Part shown: in pieces, positions 1 to 9,531 of the stretch
Layout of the letters: each line of letters opens with the position of its first letter
How positions within the stretch are numbered: the stretch's first letter is position 1
From: Portibacter marinus
GTDB lineage: Bacteria > Bacteroidota > Bacteroidia > Chitinophagales > Saprospiraceae
DNA: 64,000 bases
Direction of reading: 5' to 3'
Assembly: GCF_021533195.1 (NCBI RefSeq)
Contig: NZ_JAJNKB010000005.1
Span: 124,001 to 188,000, forward strand
The notes under the pieces: generated by a model
What the model saw: only the letters and a program-made list of their open reading frames with translations
Database searches by the model: none
What the model was told of the DNA's origin: nothing
Position numbers and translations under genes: made by a program

Positions 1-65
1 TTTCATCTAGTGGGATATTGTATTACATTTACTGCTAATATTAAGCCAAAATAGTACGGCATTAT

Positions 66-1685
66 ATGATGCAGTTGAATAGATTTTGTGGAATTGTGCT
101 AAAGCGACCAGCCTTCGAGCAGCGTTTGCCTAGAAGTTTTCAAATGATGGCCCCCACTTACTATGTTGAATCAGAGCACGAAGAAGTATTTGATGGGTTT
201 CAACTTGGTCATTATGGATCATGGGCTGCAGCATCATTAAAGGGAGAAGTACTTACACTTTCGAGGGACCGCATTGGTATACGAACCATCTATTACGTTG
301 ACCATGATGATTATTTTTGCTTTTCGAACGCTATCTCTTCGCTGAAAAAACTGCCTTTTCTAAAGCTGGAGGCCTCCAAAGAAGGGGCCTTTGCCTTTTT
401 TTTTCACGGTCGAACTGATGGTATGTTTGCAGGAGTTCAGGAATTAAAGGCCGGAGCGTATCTAAAATATAACCTAAATACATTGGAGTATGAAATTCAT
501 GGCGCTGAAAAAATCAGCATTGAATCTCTTGATGTAAGCCTGGAGGAGGCTAGTATCCAAACCAGAAATTTAATCAATCAATCTGTACAAACCGTTTTAG
601 AACATGTCGATCAACCTGCGGCATTTCTTAGCGGTGGTATTGACAGCTCTGTCATCGCCAGTGCAGTGATTTCTTCAGGAAGATCCATTCCTTACTTGAC
701 GGCAATGACCGGTATTGATGCATTGGATGAGGTAGCGTACGCTCAGGATGTAGTAGGTCAGCTAGAAATTTCAGAATGGCATCAAATTCAAGTTGGAAAT
801 GTGGAGCAGGAGTTGATCAACCTTCACCACGCTATGGAATTGCCTACAACTTCGCTTGGAAGTTTCATGCAATACGAATTGATGCGCTTTTGCCAATTCA
901 AAGGAATCAGAAATGTACTGGATGGAACTGGAGCTGATGCTCTATACGGAGGACACAATTACTATAATGCCATATACTGGAACGAGTTGATCCTTCAAAA
1001 GAAGTTTTCAAAGTTACGCACCGAGCTGAAGCATTACTATATGAAGGGTCATTGGCTAAAATATTACGCTAAGAATTTGATGCTTTACTATTATATTCCA
1101 AGGTTTCGAATGGCATCCAAATTGAAATTCCATTTAAAAAACAATCCCCTTTTAAAGAGCCTCAACAGAGATTTTATATATGAGCAAGCATCATCGTTGG
1201 ACAAAAAGCCAGAAATTAACCTTCGAAACTTAAACACTTTTTTAAAAAATGATTTTTTCGATGGAGCAGTGACAGAGCTTTTAAGATTTACGGACAGAAT
1301 AGGTAAATACTTTGGCGTGATGAGTCAACCTATTTTCTGTCAGAGCCCTGAGCTTTATCAACATGCATTGGGCATTCCTTCACAATATAAAGTCCATCAA
1401 GGTCTAACTAAATTTGTATTGAGAAATGCTTATAAGGAATATTTGCCAAAATCGGTCCTCACTCGACGTAACAAAATGGGTCTGGTTGCACCTAATAACA
1501 AGTGGATGAAAGACCACAAGGAATTTTTACTATCTTTTATCACGCCGGATCTTGATGAATATTTTCAGGTGGAACAGATGAAATCACAACTTTCTGAAGA
1601 GATTGAAGGTGCAGGAATGCAGGAAAATTACAAGGCTTTCAGATTCTTAAGCTTCGCCCTTTGGCACAAAACAATGTTGGGATGA
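66..1685 (+). CDS. Asparagine-synthetase-like amidoligase with shortened glutaminase domain
   Basis: The C-terminal half is an asparagine synthase (AsnB-type) domain. The ATP-pyrophosphatase P-loop SGGIDSS is at residues 189-195 and DGTGADALYGG starts near residue 286, so the protein should adenylate a carboxylate and transfer an amine. The N-terminal class II glutaminase part is abnormal: the would-be nucleophile is Cys8 in RFCGIV rather than the residue after Met, no NGE glutamine-binding motif is visible, and the RDRIG motif sits at residue 68 instead of about 115 as in normal AsnB. It may use free ammonia or another amine. Its stop overlaps the ATG of the flippase-like gene, and a sulfotransferase follows, so a role in decorating a surface glycan or a small conjugate is more likely than asparagine supply. 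Start chosen at 66; a second ATG follows at 69. 539 residues. Confidence 0.8.
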   Translation: MMQLNRFCGIVLKRPAFEQRLPRSFQMMAPTYYVESEHEEVFDGFQLGHYGSWAAASLKGEVLTLSRDRIGIRTIYYVDHDDYFCFSNAISSLKKLPFLKLEASKEGAFAFFFHGRTDGMFAGVQELKAGAYLKYNLNTLEYEIHGAEKISIESLDVSLEEASIQTRNLINQSVQTVLEHVDQPAAFLSGGIDSSVIASAVISSGRSIPYLTAMTGIDALDEVAYAQDVVGQLEISEWHQIQVGNVEQELINLHHAMELPTTSLGSFMQYELMRFCQFKGIRNVLDGTGADALYGGHNYYNAIYWNELILQKKFSKLRTELKHYYMKGHWLKYYAKNLMLYYYIPRFRMASKLKFHLKNNPLLKSLNRDFIYEQASSLDKKPEINLRNLNTFLKNDFFDGAVTELLRFTDRIGKYFGVMSQPIFCQSPELYQHALGIPSQYKVHQGLTKFVLRNAYKEYLPKSVLTRRNKMGLVAPNNKWMKDHKEFLLSFITPDLDEYFQVEQMKSQLSEEIEGAGMQENYKAFRFLSFALWHKTMLG

Positions 1686-2977
1686 AGTGGCTAGAGAATG
1701 TCAGTGCTTTACAATTCTTCCATACCATGCGTTTTGGCACCCTGATTCTGATTGGAATTATCCTGGTAAAATCTGGCTTCGAGCCGTCTGAGATCGGATT
1801 ATATGAACTCTTCTTTTTCATTTCAAATGTCGTTAGTTTTTTCTGGGTCATGGGATTAAATAATGGATTGATGAGCTATTATCCGAAGCTTTCCAGAGAA
1901 AAACAGAAATCGCTATTATTCAACCTTGGCCTATTGTTGGTATCATTAGCTTTGATTGCAAGCACAGCTCTATTGCTATTTGAACCATTAATTGCGCGAC
2001 TAGCTGGAAGTAATAGTGGTGATATTCAGTATATGCACTGGATTATAGCTTATATGGTACTTTCTGCTCCTGGAAATTTTACAGAATACTACTTACTTCT
2101 GAAAAATAAGCCTGTTAGGATCCTACGCTATGGTTTGATTCTATTCGGATTGCAAATAGTTCTCATTGGTTATGGCGTTCATAATGGTTATACGATATTG
2201 GGTTTACTTCAGTTGATGGTCCTTTGGGCTGCCATAAAATTTATATGGTTTTGGGTAATAGCATTGAGATACGGCAGACCATCCTTGGATTTTAAGTTGC
2301 AAATGGTTTTTTTGTCCTTTTCATTTCCATTGATATTTCATATGTTATTAGGAAACGGGATGGAATATGTTGATGGCTTTCTCGTCACTTATTTCTTTGA
2401 CAGTGAAGTATTTGCACAATTCAGATATGGTGCAAGAGAGCTTCCGTTACTCACTGTTCTGGTTGGTGCAATTTCTACAGCATTGATTCCAATAGCCGTC
2501 AATGACATGAGTGGTGCTTTGTCGCAGGTTAAAAAAAAGATAACACGTTTGTCTAATTTTATTTTTCCGATAAGCGTTGTTTTGATGCTGACGAGCACCT
2601 TTTTATTTTCTTTTTTTTATAGTGAATCCTACAAGCTATCGGCCCGTATTTTTAATGTTTATCTTCTCGTTATCAGTTCGAGGATATTGATGCCTCAGGT
2701 CATCGTTTTCTCCAGACATCATAACATGATTCTGATGCTTAGTGCTGGAGTAGAACTGTTGGTCAATTTCATCTTTAGCCTTTTATTCCTGCGTTATTTT
2801 GGTATTATTGGGATAGCATGGGCGACGGTACTTGCCTATCTCATTAATAAAATCATTTTGATGGTGTTTGCATGGAGAAAATATAAGATTCAGCCAGGCG
2901 TGTATCTTAATATCAAAGTTTACGGAGGTTGGCTCTTGTTATTGGTCTCAAGTTATTACATTTCCACATTTTATTGA
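1682..2977 (+). CDS. Flippase-like polytopic membrane protein (polysaccharide export family)
   Basis: A 431-residue hydrophobic protein with about 12 predicted transmembrane segments, resembling the Wzx/MATE-type flippases that move lipid-linked saccharides across the inner membrane. I chose ATG 1682 because it makes a 4-base ATGA overlap with the stop of the ligase gene, which implies translational coupling; an upstream in-frame TTG at 1661 would add seven residues inside the previous gene. The neighbours (amidoligase and sulfotransferase) suggest that the transported molecule is a modified glycan or lipid conjugate. The substrate cannot be read from the sequence. Confidence 0.75.
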   Translation: MKWLENVSALQFFHTMRFGTLILIGIILVKSGFEPSEIGLYELFFFISNVVSFFWVMGLNNGLMSYYPKLSREKQKSLLFNLGLLLVSLALIASTALLLFEPLIARLAGSNSGDIQYMHWIIAYMVLSAPGNFTEYYLLLKNKPVRILRYGLILFGLQIVLIGYGVHNGYTILGLLQLMVLWAAIKFIWFWVIALRYGRPSLDFKLQMVFLSFSFPLIFHMLLGNGMEYVDGFLVTYFFDSEVFAQFRYGARELPLLTVLVGAISTALIPIAVNDMSGALSQVKKKITRLSNFIFPISVVLMLTSTFLFSFFYSESYKLSARIFNVYLLVISSRILMPQVIVFSRHHNMILMLSAGVELLVNFIFSLLFLRYFGIIGIAWATVLAYLINKIILMVFAWRKYKIQPGVYLNIKVYGGWLLLLVSSYYISTFY

Positions 2978-2984
2978 TTATGAT

Positions 2985-3968
2985 ATGAATGGCTTTATCG
3001 GAGGTTCAGGTAGTACAGGTAGTTCATTGGTGGCCAATGTCCTAAATCGTCATCCAGATCTCTTTTGCGGACCGGAAACTCACCTATTTACCAAACACCA
3101 ACTCTTTAAGCAATGGGAGGAGAATAAACACAAAATCATTGAGGACAAATTGAAATCTTATGCATGGCATATGTACAGTCGCACAGAGGTGCTTAATAAA
3201 AATTATGGTTGGACTACAAAAAAACTAAATGACCTGATTGAATATGCACATTTCATTGAAGAGTTTTCTGACGAATTTTTTACAAGTGCGGCCAGGTCTT
3301 ATGGCAAGCGCTATTGGATTGAAAAAACTCCGTCGAATGTTTATGGATTTAAGGATTTAACTGCACATTTCCCAAATTGCTTTTTAATGCAGACCATTCG
3401 TAATCCTTATGATACCATAGCTTCGTTGAATAGAAGAGGATTCAGCATTTATTATTCCACTTGCATGTATATGGTCAATACGTGTGTGGGACTGGCGATG
3501 CGTAATTATGATAAATACATACCAATCATTTATGAGGACATGGTAAAGAATCCAGACTCAGTGATGAATGATATATGTGACAGATTAGGAATAAAGTACG
3601 ACGCGACCATGTTACAACCCACTGAGATGGGATTTGATCACGATATTGATTCGTGGGGGCTTAGTGAACATGGAGTGATAGCAGAGCGTAGTGTTGGAAG
3701 TTTTGAAAGCGCATCAAGGTTTGTACAAGAACAAATCATTTACACCGTAAATTCGTTTCGACTTACGCCTTACTATATAAAGAGATATGGCTGTGATATT
3801 GTAGATATTCCATCTATTTGCAGATTGCTTGGCTATCAGCATTACGATGATGGTGGATTTATGAATATATTTCAATTAAATATTGATAAAGCCAGAGATC
3901 ATTTCCTAAGAATCGTAAAAGGCTACCCCAATAAGTTATCGAAATACCCAGTAATGTTTAGAATATGA
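2985..3968 (+). CDS. PAPS-dependent sulfotransferase
   Basis: A 327-residue protein of the sulfotransferase family, which transfers sulfate from PAPS to hydroxyl or amine groups. The 5'-phosphosulfate-binding P-loop is at the N-terminus (GGSGSTGSS, residues 6-14) and the 3'-phosphate motif RNPYD is at residues 139-143. ATG 2985 is preferred because the P-loop must lie close to the N-terminus, as in the family, and it falls 7 bases after the flippase stop; upstream in-frame codons lie inside the flippase gene. It has no signal peptide, so it is cytoplasmic. It sits between a flippase and prmC in one overlapping operon, and probably sulfates the substrate of the flippase. The acceptor is unknown. 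Confidence 0.82.
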   Translation: MNGFIGGSGSTGSSLVANVLNRHPDLFCGPETHLFTKHQLFKQWEENKHKIIEDKLKSYAWHMYSRTEVLNKNYGWTTKKLNDLIEYAHFIEEFSDEFFTSAARSYGKRYWIEKTPSNVYGFKDLTAHFPNCFLMQTIRNPYDTIASLNRRGFSIYYSTCMYMVNTCVGLAMRNYDKYIPIIYEDMVKNPDSVMNDICDRLGIKYDATMLQPTEMGFDHDIDSWGLSEHGVIAERSVGSFESASRFVQEQIIYTVNSFRLTPYYIKRYGCDIVDIPSICRLLGYQHYDDGGFMNIFQLNIDKARDHFLRIVKGYPNKLSKYPVMFRI

Positions 3969-4789
3969 AAATTTCTGAAGCAGACAGAGAACTTGATGAG
4001 ATCCTGAGTAGAGGGCATGATGAGCGAGAAGCTGTCAACATTAAGAAGATCTTTTGGGAGGATCTCTTTAACTACAAAGGCGGCATCGATAGAGCGTTGC
4101 ATACCAGGGAAATGATCGTATTCAGAGATGCGATGCGTAAGCTGGAAAGGGGGCTACCGATTCAATATGTTACTGAAATCGCTTTTTTCTACAATTACAG
4201 GTTTGAGGTCAATGAGGCCGTGTTAATCCCACGACCTGAGACTGAAGAGCTGGTGTACAAAATGCTGAGCGATAGGGTAGAGGGAAAAGTTTTGGATATA
4301 GGAACAGGTTCCGGTTGTATTGCAGTTACAATAAAATGTAGAAGGCCAAATTGTGATGTGGAAGCGATAGATGTTTCTTCTCGAGCCATTGAGGTAGCCA
4401 AAAGAAATGCTGAAAAGCATGATGCCACCATAAAATTTCAAAATCTTGATTTTCTAGATGAAAAATCGTGGTTTTCGTTGGAAAGGTATGATGTCATCAT
4501 CAGCAATCCTCCCTATATTTCTCGGGATGAGATCTCTGAGATGTCTATTTCGACTTTGGAACATGAACCTGCAGTTGCCCTATTCCCTGAAGATGAAGAT
4601 GTGTTGATCTTTTATAAGAAAATCGCTGCTTTTGGTAAAGATCACATACTACCCGGTGGGAAGATTTACTTGGAGTGTAATGAATTCAATGCCCTTGAAG
4701 TGAAAGCACTCTTTCAAGAAAATGGCTACGAAAAGGTGGAAATCGAGCAAGATCTTCAAGGAAAAAATAGAATGATTATAGTAGGTTAA
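3965..4789 (+). CDS. prmC: Peptide chain release factor N5-glutamine methyltransferase
   Basis: PrmC/HemK methylates the GGQ glutamine of release factors RF1 and RF2 with S-adenosylmethionine. The 274-residue product has the family hallmarks in order: helical N-domain, PRPETEEL at 89-96, SAM-binding DIGTGSG from residue 111, and the catalytic NPPY at 181-184. Its ATG overlaps the sulfotransferase stop by 4 bases (ATGA), so this housekeeping gene is carried at the 3' end of a glycan-type operon. Length and motifs are normal for the family. Confidence 0.95.
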   Translation: MKISEADRELDEILSRGHDEREAVNIKKIFWEDLFNYKGGIDRALHTREMIVFRDAMRKLERGLPIQYVTEIAFFYNYRFEVNEAVLIPRPETEELVYKMLSDRVEGKVLDIGTGSGCIAVTIKCRRPNCDVEAIDVSSRAIEVAKRNAEKHDATIKFQNLDFLDEKSWFSLERYDVIISNPPYISRDEISEMSISTLEHEPAVALFPEDEDVLIFYKKIAAFGKDHILPGGKIYLECNEFNALEVKALFQENGYEKVEIEQDLQGKNRMIIVG

Positions 4790-4829
4790 AACGAAAGTAC
4801 CACCTCTTGTGGATATAAGACTTCACCAT

Positions 4830-5201
4830 TTAGCCACCCGTAGGTTTTGTTCCGGTGTATCCCTTCTCCTTTAATAAGTCCACCACTTTATCCCGAAAGT
4901 CACCCTGAATCAAAATCTCATTGTCTTTAACAGACCCACCAACACCGCATGCTACTTTTAATTCTTTGCCTAACTCCTTCAAGGTGTTGAGATTACCTCT
5001 CCATCCGGTGACAATCGTTGCCACTTTGCCGCGCCTCATTTTCTTATCTCGGTAGACACGTAGATTCAAGCTTTGAGGTGCTAATTCGTCTCCATGGGTT
5101 TCTTCAACTCTTATGTCGTCAAAAAAACTATTGCCTTCTGTTCCTGTGGTGAATACCAAACTTCCAATCTTAGGCGCTTTGCCTTTATCTTTTTTTCCCA
5201 T
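4830..5201 (-). CDS. SUI1/eIF1-like translation initiation factor
   Basis: A 123-residue protein with a basic N-terminus and a SUI1 domain over the C-terminal two thirds, including a glycine-rich CGVGGSVKD segment and the ILIQGDFRDKV strand typical of bacterial YciH-type factors. These proteins bind the small ribosomal subunit; YciH has been linked to initiation fidelity and stress. ATG 5201 lies 2 bases beyond the stop of the upstream membrane-protein gene; an in-frame TTG at 5207 would give a 4-base overlap. It is the last gene of a three-gene - strand cluster. The 3' end faces prmC with a 40-base gap. Confidence 0.88.
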   Translation of the reverse strand: MGKKDKGKAPKIGSLVFTTGTEGNSFFDDIRVEETHGDELAPQSLNLRVYRDKKMRRGKVATIVTGWRGNLNTLKELGKELKVACGVGGSVKDNEILIQGDFRDKVVDLLKEKGYTGTKPTGG

Positions 5202-5203
5202 CT

Positions 5204-5533
5204 TCAAAAGTTTTGACTAAATAACCAGAATTGCCATATTGCTACCAGCAATCCTATAAAAAGATAAATTAAAAAAAATATTCCATATTTAAAATTCAAA
5301 GATAGTTGTCGACGACCGTTGACCTCAACTAACGATAAGTTTCCCCATTGTTTGACCATAAGTTTAGCTAAAGTCATCGCAACTAAAAAAGCAATCAACT
5401 CCCATATACACAACCTGCCCATAACGTAACCCGGAACATGCTCTCTTAAGTATGGATTAATCACTGTCAATGCAAAACCCGCCCATAAAGAGAAAATCAA
5501 TATGGTTATGACAACAGGCAGTATCCATTTCAT
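5204..5533 (-). CDS. Small three-helix membrane protein of unknown function
   Basis: A 109-residue hydrophobic protein with three likely membrane segments, near residues 3-25, 45-60 and 83-103, and a short polar stretch (VEVNGRRQL) between the second and third. I do not recognise a family. ATG 5533 is preferred over TTG 5542 because it gives an ATGA overlap with the stop of the upstream beta-lactamase-fold gene, while its own stop abuts the SUI1 gene. The three genes are therefore probably co-transcribed. Being next to an envelope pseudo-hydrolase hints at an envelope role, but this is only context. Confidence 0.7.
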   Translation of the reverse strand: MKWILPVVITILIFSLWAGFALTVINPYLREHVPGYVMGRLCIWELIAFLVAMTLAKLMVKQWGNLSLVEVNGRRQLSLNFKYGIFFLIYLFIGLLVAIWQFWLFSQNF

Positions 5534-6591
5534 TTTTTCCAATTATTATTAATCATTCGTAAAATTAATAAACCTAAGTTTTCAACTCCTATGCTTGACT
5601 GACAAAGTATCACGACACCCGTTTTGCTATCTTTTTTGAAATGTACGTAAGCTTTGTGTCGCTCGGTGACGCCCGAATGCGTATAAATATCTCCGGCTTT
5701 TCTGGATTTCATGATGTACCATGTACCAGTATGGTAAAGGTTTCTGGTGATTTTCGAATCTTCTTTGATTTGTTGAGATGTGAGGATGTAATCTTCCGGA
5801 CTCTCCATAGATAGCTTTACAAATTTCAACAAATCATACATGCATGTGATTAATCCTTCAGATCCGGCGAAACTTGCATACTCCCAGGGTTCAGGGATCA
5901 TATTTGAGCGATCAAACCCCATGGCAAGTGCTTCCTTAGTAAAATCTAATGATGTCTGCAACATTCCCAATTCTTGAAATAAATAGAGCTGAAACAAATC
6001 TTCCAAAGGCATTTTCATTTTTTGCTCAATGATGACTTCCAGTAAGGCGTAATTGATGTGCGAATAGTCCACTGTTTTGTTTAACCAGCCACCCATTAGT
6101 GGTTCCTGAAAAGTACTGTAGTAGGTGAGAAGGTCCACTTTGGTATAATATGCATATGGGTTGCTAATGTTATATTCCTTACGACTAAGGTCAGAAGGCC
6201 TCTTGGGAAACTTGATTTGATGCATCATGAGGTCTGAAACCGTGTACTGAGAAAGATTTTTATTTTTCCATTGAGTAGGCAAGTAATGATTGATGGGAGC
6301 ATCAAGATCGATGAGTTCATTAGAAGCTAATTTGGTTGCAAGGATTGAGGTAAATACCTTGGTCAGCCCACCCACTTCGAAAAGATCGAAGGTATCTATA
6401 TGCGTAGGTCCGAAATTAACAATATAGGTAGTGTCCTCGTAGATAATGCCAACGATAAAACTCTTTTCTAAAGGGTAAGTAATCTCTGTGTCATATCTAA
6501 TAATTTTGTCGATCTCTTGATAGAGCTCCTCGCTTTGTCCTGTAAGACATTGACATTCAAGTAGAACAAGAAGACATAATATATATTTCAT
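5530..6591 (-). CDS. Beta-lactamase-fold (class C/PBP-like) protein with degenerate active site
   Basis: A 353-residue exported protein with a signal peptide ending near CLTGQ and the overall pattern of the class C beta-lactamase/serine hydrolase family. The catalytic motifs are damaged: SxxK reads GLTK at 75-78, so the nucleophilic serine is Gly75 while Lys78 remains; the Y-S-N motif reads Y176-S177-H178; the third motif HSG (305-307) is intact. The reading frame is otherwise undamaged and of normal length, which points to a retained non-catalytic or ligand-binding role rather than recent decay. Start 6591 is chosen because it begins the signal peptide; longer in-frame starts run into low-complexity upstream sequence. 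The 3' end overlaps the small membrane gene by 4 bases. Confidence 0.82.
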   Translation of the reverse strand: MKYILCLLVLLECQCLTGQSEELYQEIDKIIRYDTEITYPLEKSFIVGIIYEDTTYIVNFGPTHIDTFDLFEVGGLTKVFTSILATKLASNELIDLDAPINHYLPTQWKNKNLSQYTVSDLMMHQIKFPKRPSDLSRKEYNISNPYAYYTKVDLLTYYSTFQEPLMGGWLNKTVDYSHINYALLEVIIEQKMKMPLEDLFQLYLFQELGMLQTSLDFTKEALAMGFDRSNMIPEPWEYASFAGSEGLITCMYDLLKFVKLSMESPEDYILTSQQIKEDSKITRNLYHTGTWYIMKSRKAGDIYTHSGVTERHKAYVHFKKDSKTGVVILCQSSIGVENLGLLILRMINNNWKK

Positions 6592-6670
6592 ACTGCGAAA
6601 AAAGTGCATAAATACTATAACGCAAAAAATTATAGTATTCATGTTGTTCAAAGGTCTTTCAGAAACAAAG

Positions 6671-6702
6671 AAGGGCCATGCAATCCCCGTTGCACAGCCC
6701 TT
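6671..6702 (-). terminator. Hairpin downstream of typA
   Basis: AAGGGC (6671-6676) pairs with GCCCTT (6697-6702), with an inner TGCAA/TTGCA pairing. It lies about 35 bases after the typA stop; on the - strand it is followed by a T-rich stretch (CTTTGTTTCT). Likely a rho-independent terminator separating typA from the beta-lactamase-fold gene. Confidence 0.55.
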
Positions 6703-6737
6703 CAACTTCGTCTTAATTTATCTAAATATAGTAATTT

Positions 6738-8552
6738 TTAACTTATTGCCATACTTGCGTTAGAAGCTCTTTTTCTTTCGTGCTCTTTCAAAAGTATTTT
6801 TCTAAGTCGTATAGACTTAGGTGTAACCTCAACATATTCGTCGTCATCGATGTATTCCATACATTCCTCCAAAGAAAAGATAGTAGGCGGCGCCAATTTG
6901 GCTTTGTCGTCTGCTCCAGAGGATCTCATATTGGTCATCTTCTTAGCCTTGGTAAGGTTGACCACCAGGTCATTATCCCTGGTATGCTCCCCTACAATTT
7001 GACCTTCGTATACCTCAGTTTGAGGAGCGATAAAAAACTTACCTCTGTCCTGAAGTTTGTCGATGGCGTAGGCAAAAGCATTTCCAGCTTCCATCGAAAC
7101 CAGAACTCCTTTATTTCGACTTGGGATATCACCTTTCCAAGGTTCGAATCGCTCAAATCTGTGAGCAATAATGGCTTCTCCTGCAGATAAATTCATCAAT
7201 ACGGTTCGCACTCCGATCAAGCCACGAGAAGGAATTTCAAACTCCAGGTGGGTCAAATCACCTTTGGGCTCCATAATTAATAAATCTCCTTTTCTACGTG
7301 TGATCGCTTCAATGACCTTACCGCTGTATTGTTCCGGAACGTCAATCGTTAATGCCTCGATAGGTTCATGTTTAATACCATCGATCTCTTTTATGATGAC
7401 TTTAGGTTTACCTACCTGTAGTTCGTACCCTTCTCTTCTCATGGTTTCTATGACCACAGATAAGTGCATGATTCCTCTTCCAAAAACGATAAAGGCCTCT
7501 GGTGTTTCTCCTTGTTCCACCCTCAATGCAAGATTTCGTTCAGTTTCCTTTTCTAATCTTTCCTTAATGTGTCTGGAAGTAACGTATTCTCCTTCTTTGC
7601 CGAACATGGGGCTGTTGTTAATGGTAAACAGCATGCTCATGGTTGGTTCATCTATAGTGATAGCAGGCATGGCTTCCGGATGTTCAAAGTGGCAAATCGT
7701 ATCCCCGATTTCAAATTCAGCTATTCCAGTAATTGCACAAAGGTCACCGCACTCCACTTTTTCGACTTTCTGTTTTCCAAGACCATTAAAAACAAAAAGT
7801 TCTTTGATCTTTGTCCTGACTATGTTGCCATCCCGCTTCACCAGGGAGATAGGAGTTGAAGTGGTAATTTCACCTCTATGAACTCTTCCGATTGCAATAC
7901 GCCCGACATACGAAGAATAGTCAATGGTGGTGATTTGCATTTGTAAAGGTCCCTCATTGATTGCTGGTTCAGGAATGCCTTCTACAATTCTATCTAAGAG
8001 ATAGGAGATATCTTGGGTAGGCTCTTTCCAGTCCGGCCCCATCCAATTATGTTTAGCTGAACCGAAAATGGTTTCAAAATCAAGTTGTTCTTCAGTGGCA
8101 TCTAAATTGAACATCAGTTCAAAGACATCCTCCTGCACTTCGTCCGGTCTGCAATTTTCTTTATCCACCTTATTCACTACTACGATAGGCTTAAGCCCTA
8201 ATTCCAGTGCTTTTTGAGTAACATACCTTGTCTGTGGCATAGCTCCTTCGAAAGCATCGACAAGCAGTAAAACTCCATCTGCCATATTTAAAACCCTTTC
8301 AACTTCTCCTCCAAAATCGGCGTGTCCCGGAGTATCGATCAGGTTTATTTTAACGCCTTTGTAATTAACGGATATATTTTTAGCAAAAATGGTGATACCT
8401 CGTTCTCTTTCCTGGTCATTGCTATCGAGTATCAAATCACCTTCAGGAAGCTTTTCGCCCATGCCCTGACAGAAATGAATCATTTTATCAGTGAGCGTTG
8501 TTTTACCGTGGTCGACATGGGCAATGACTGCCACATTTCTGATGTTCTTCAT
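6738..8552 (-). CDS. typA: Ribosome-associated translational GTPase TypA/BipA
   Basis: TypA is an EF-G-like GTPase that acts in 50S assembly and stress adaptation. The N-terminus carries the G1 motif HVDHGKTT, the G2 segment RERGITI, G3 DTPGHADF and G4 NKVDKE, followed by EF-G-like beta-barrel and C-terminal domains. At 604 residues it has the usual family length. ATG 8552 (MKNIRN) matches the family start; an in-frame TTG at 8564 would add four residues. Monocistronic, with a hairpin downstream and an OmpA lipoprotein gene upstream on the same strand. Confidence 0.96.
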   Translation of the reverse strand: MKNIRNVAVIAHVDHGKTTLTDKMIHFCQGMGEKLPEGDLILDSNDQERERGITIFAKNISVNYKGVKINLIDTPGHADFGGEVERVLNMADGVLLLVDAFEGAMPQTRYVTQKALELGLKPIVVVNKVDKENCRPDEVQEDVFELMFNLDATEEQLDFETIFGSAKHNWMGPDWKEPTQDISYLLDRIVEGIPEPAINEGPLQMQITTIDYSSYVGRIAIGRVHRGEITTSTPISLVKRDGNIVRTKIKELFVFNGLGKQKVEKVECGDLCAITGIAEFEIGDTICHFEHPEAMPAITIDEPTMSMLFTINNSPMFGKEGEYVTSRHIKERLEKETERNLALRVEQGETPEAFIVFGRGIMHLSVVIETMRREGYELQVGKPKVIIKEIDGIKHEPIEALTIDVPEQYSGKVIEAITRRKGDLLIMEPKGDLTHLEFEIPSRGLIGVRTVLMNLSAGEAIIAHRFERFEPWKGDIPSRNKGVLVSMEAGNAFAYAIDKLQDRGKFFIAPQTEVYEGQIVGEHTRDNDLVVNLTKAKKMTNMRSSGADDKAKLAPPTIFSLEECMEYIDDDEYVEVTPKSIRLRKILLKEHERKRASNASMAIS

Positions 8553-8646
8553 AATTTCATTCAAATTAGCCCGCGAAATTACGCTTTTTTTCCAGGTTGG
8601 TGTTACTTTATCGCCTAAATCATTGATAAATTAACAAATAGATAAC

Positions 8647-9249
8647 TTATTGAACGTCAACTTTTAATGACTCCGGAATTTGTGGTGGGTGGGAGCGACA
8701 AACAGTATTGTTTAGTTTATCTAAAACAAACAATTCTATTCTTCTATTGTATTTTCTACCCGAATCATCTTCTGTATTAAGCGCAATGGGTTTCGCTTCA
8801 GAATAGGCATCGATACTAATATTGCGAGCTTGAATTCCCTCTGCCATTAGGTACTTTTTTGCATTATCCGCTCTTCGTGCACTAAGTTTTTGATTGTACT
8901 CGGGTCTTCCTTTGCTATCGGTATAAGCACGTATCCTTGCCTTGAAATTATTGTTTTGGTTGATAATCATGGCTACTTTTTCTAGCTCTAACTTAGCAGT
9001 ATTACTTAGATCCGCTGAATTGTAATCAAATAAAATCCAATTTAAGTCACAGTCGTATTCTAATAATTCTTCTCTGTTGGCAGTTAATTCATACTCGGCC
9101 ACCTCCCGGGGTTCAGGTTCTAATTCAATGACCCTAATGTTAGCATTTTCACTCACTTCTTGCTGTTCCAATTGACAACCTCCAATGAGCAAAAGTATCA
9201 TTGACATGCAGAAGGATGTAAAGGATAATATGCTGCCATTAGGTTTCAT
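8647..9249 (-). CDS. OmpA-family lipoprotein
   Basis: A 200-residue lipoprotein. The signal peptide ends in a lipobox LIGGC with Cys25, and the C-terminal half is an OmpA/Pal-type peptidoglycan-binding domain: FDYNSADLS, then RIRAYTDSKG, SARRADNAKKYL and the RRIELFV end. It should be an outer-membrane lipoprotein that tethers the membrane to peptidoglycan non-covalently. ATG 9249 is chosen because it starts the lipoprotein signal; an earlier in-frame codon would place 16 polar residues in front. It stands alone, about 80 bases upstream of typA. Confidence 0.88.
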   Translation of the reverse strand: MKPNGSILSFTSFCMSMILLLIGGCQLEQQEVSENANIRVIELEPEPREVAEYELTANREELLEYDCDLNWILFDYNSADLSNTAKLELEKVAMIINQNNNFKARIRAYTDSKGRPEYNQKLSARRADNAKKYLMAEGIQARNISIDAYSEAKPIALNTEDDSGRKYNRRIELFVLDKLNNTVCRSHPPQIPESLKVDVQ

Positions 9250-9531
9250 AAATGAATATAAGAGATCATTAGGTTTGAATTTCAATACAATATACAAGGA
9301 TTACACGATTAAGTCCAGAACCCCACCTTAATTTCGCAGATAACTGACATAAAATTGACGTCATTTAAAAGCTATTGTTCCTTCTGGATTTTAGCGATAA
9401 AATTTGATTTGAAAGCATAGAATTTGACAAATAACTTCCACTTCGACTTTATAGTTAAGGAACTCCTAATGATATCGTGTCATAGAACAAAAGGCAATTA
9501 TAAGTAGTTATAGATTTAATATTAAGATAAT

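Noticed and set aside
66-1685. A lasso-peptide biosynthetic cluster around the synthetase-like gene
   Set aside because: No McjB-type protease or precursor peptide is visible in the window; a flippase and a sulfotransferase fit a glycan locus better, though upstream sequence is not available.
6780-7881. Long + strand reading frames opposite typA
   Set aside because: They are antisense shadows of a conserved GTPase, and their products match no family and have skewed composition.
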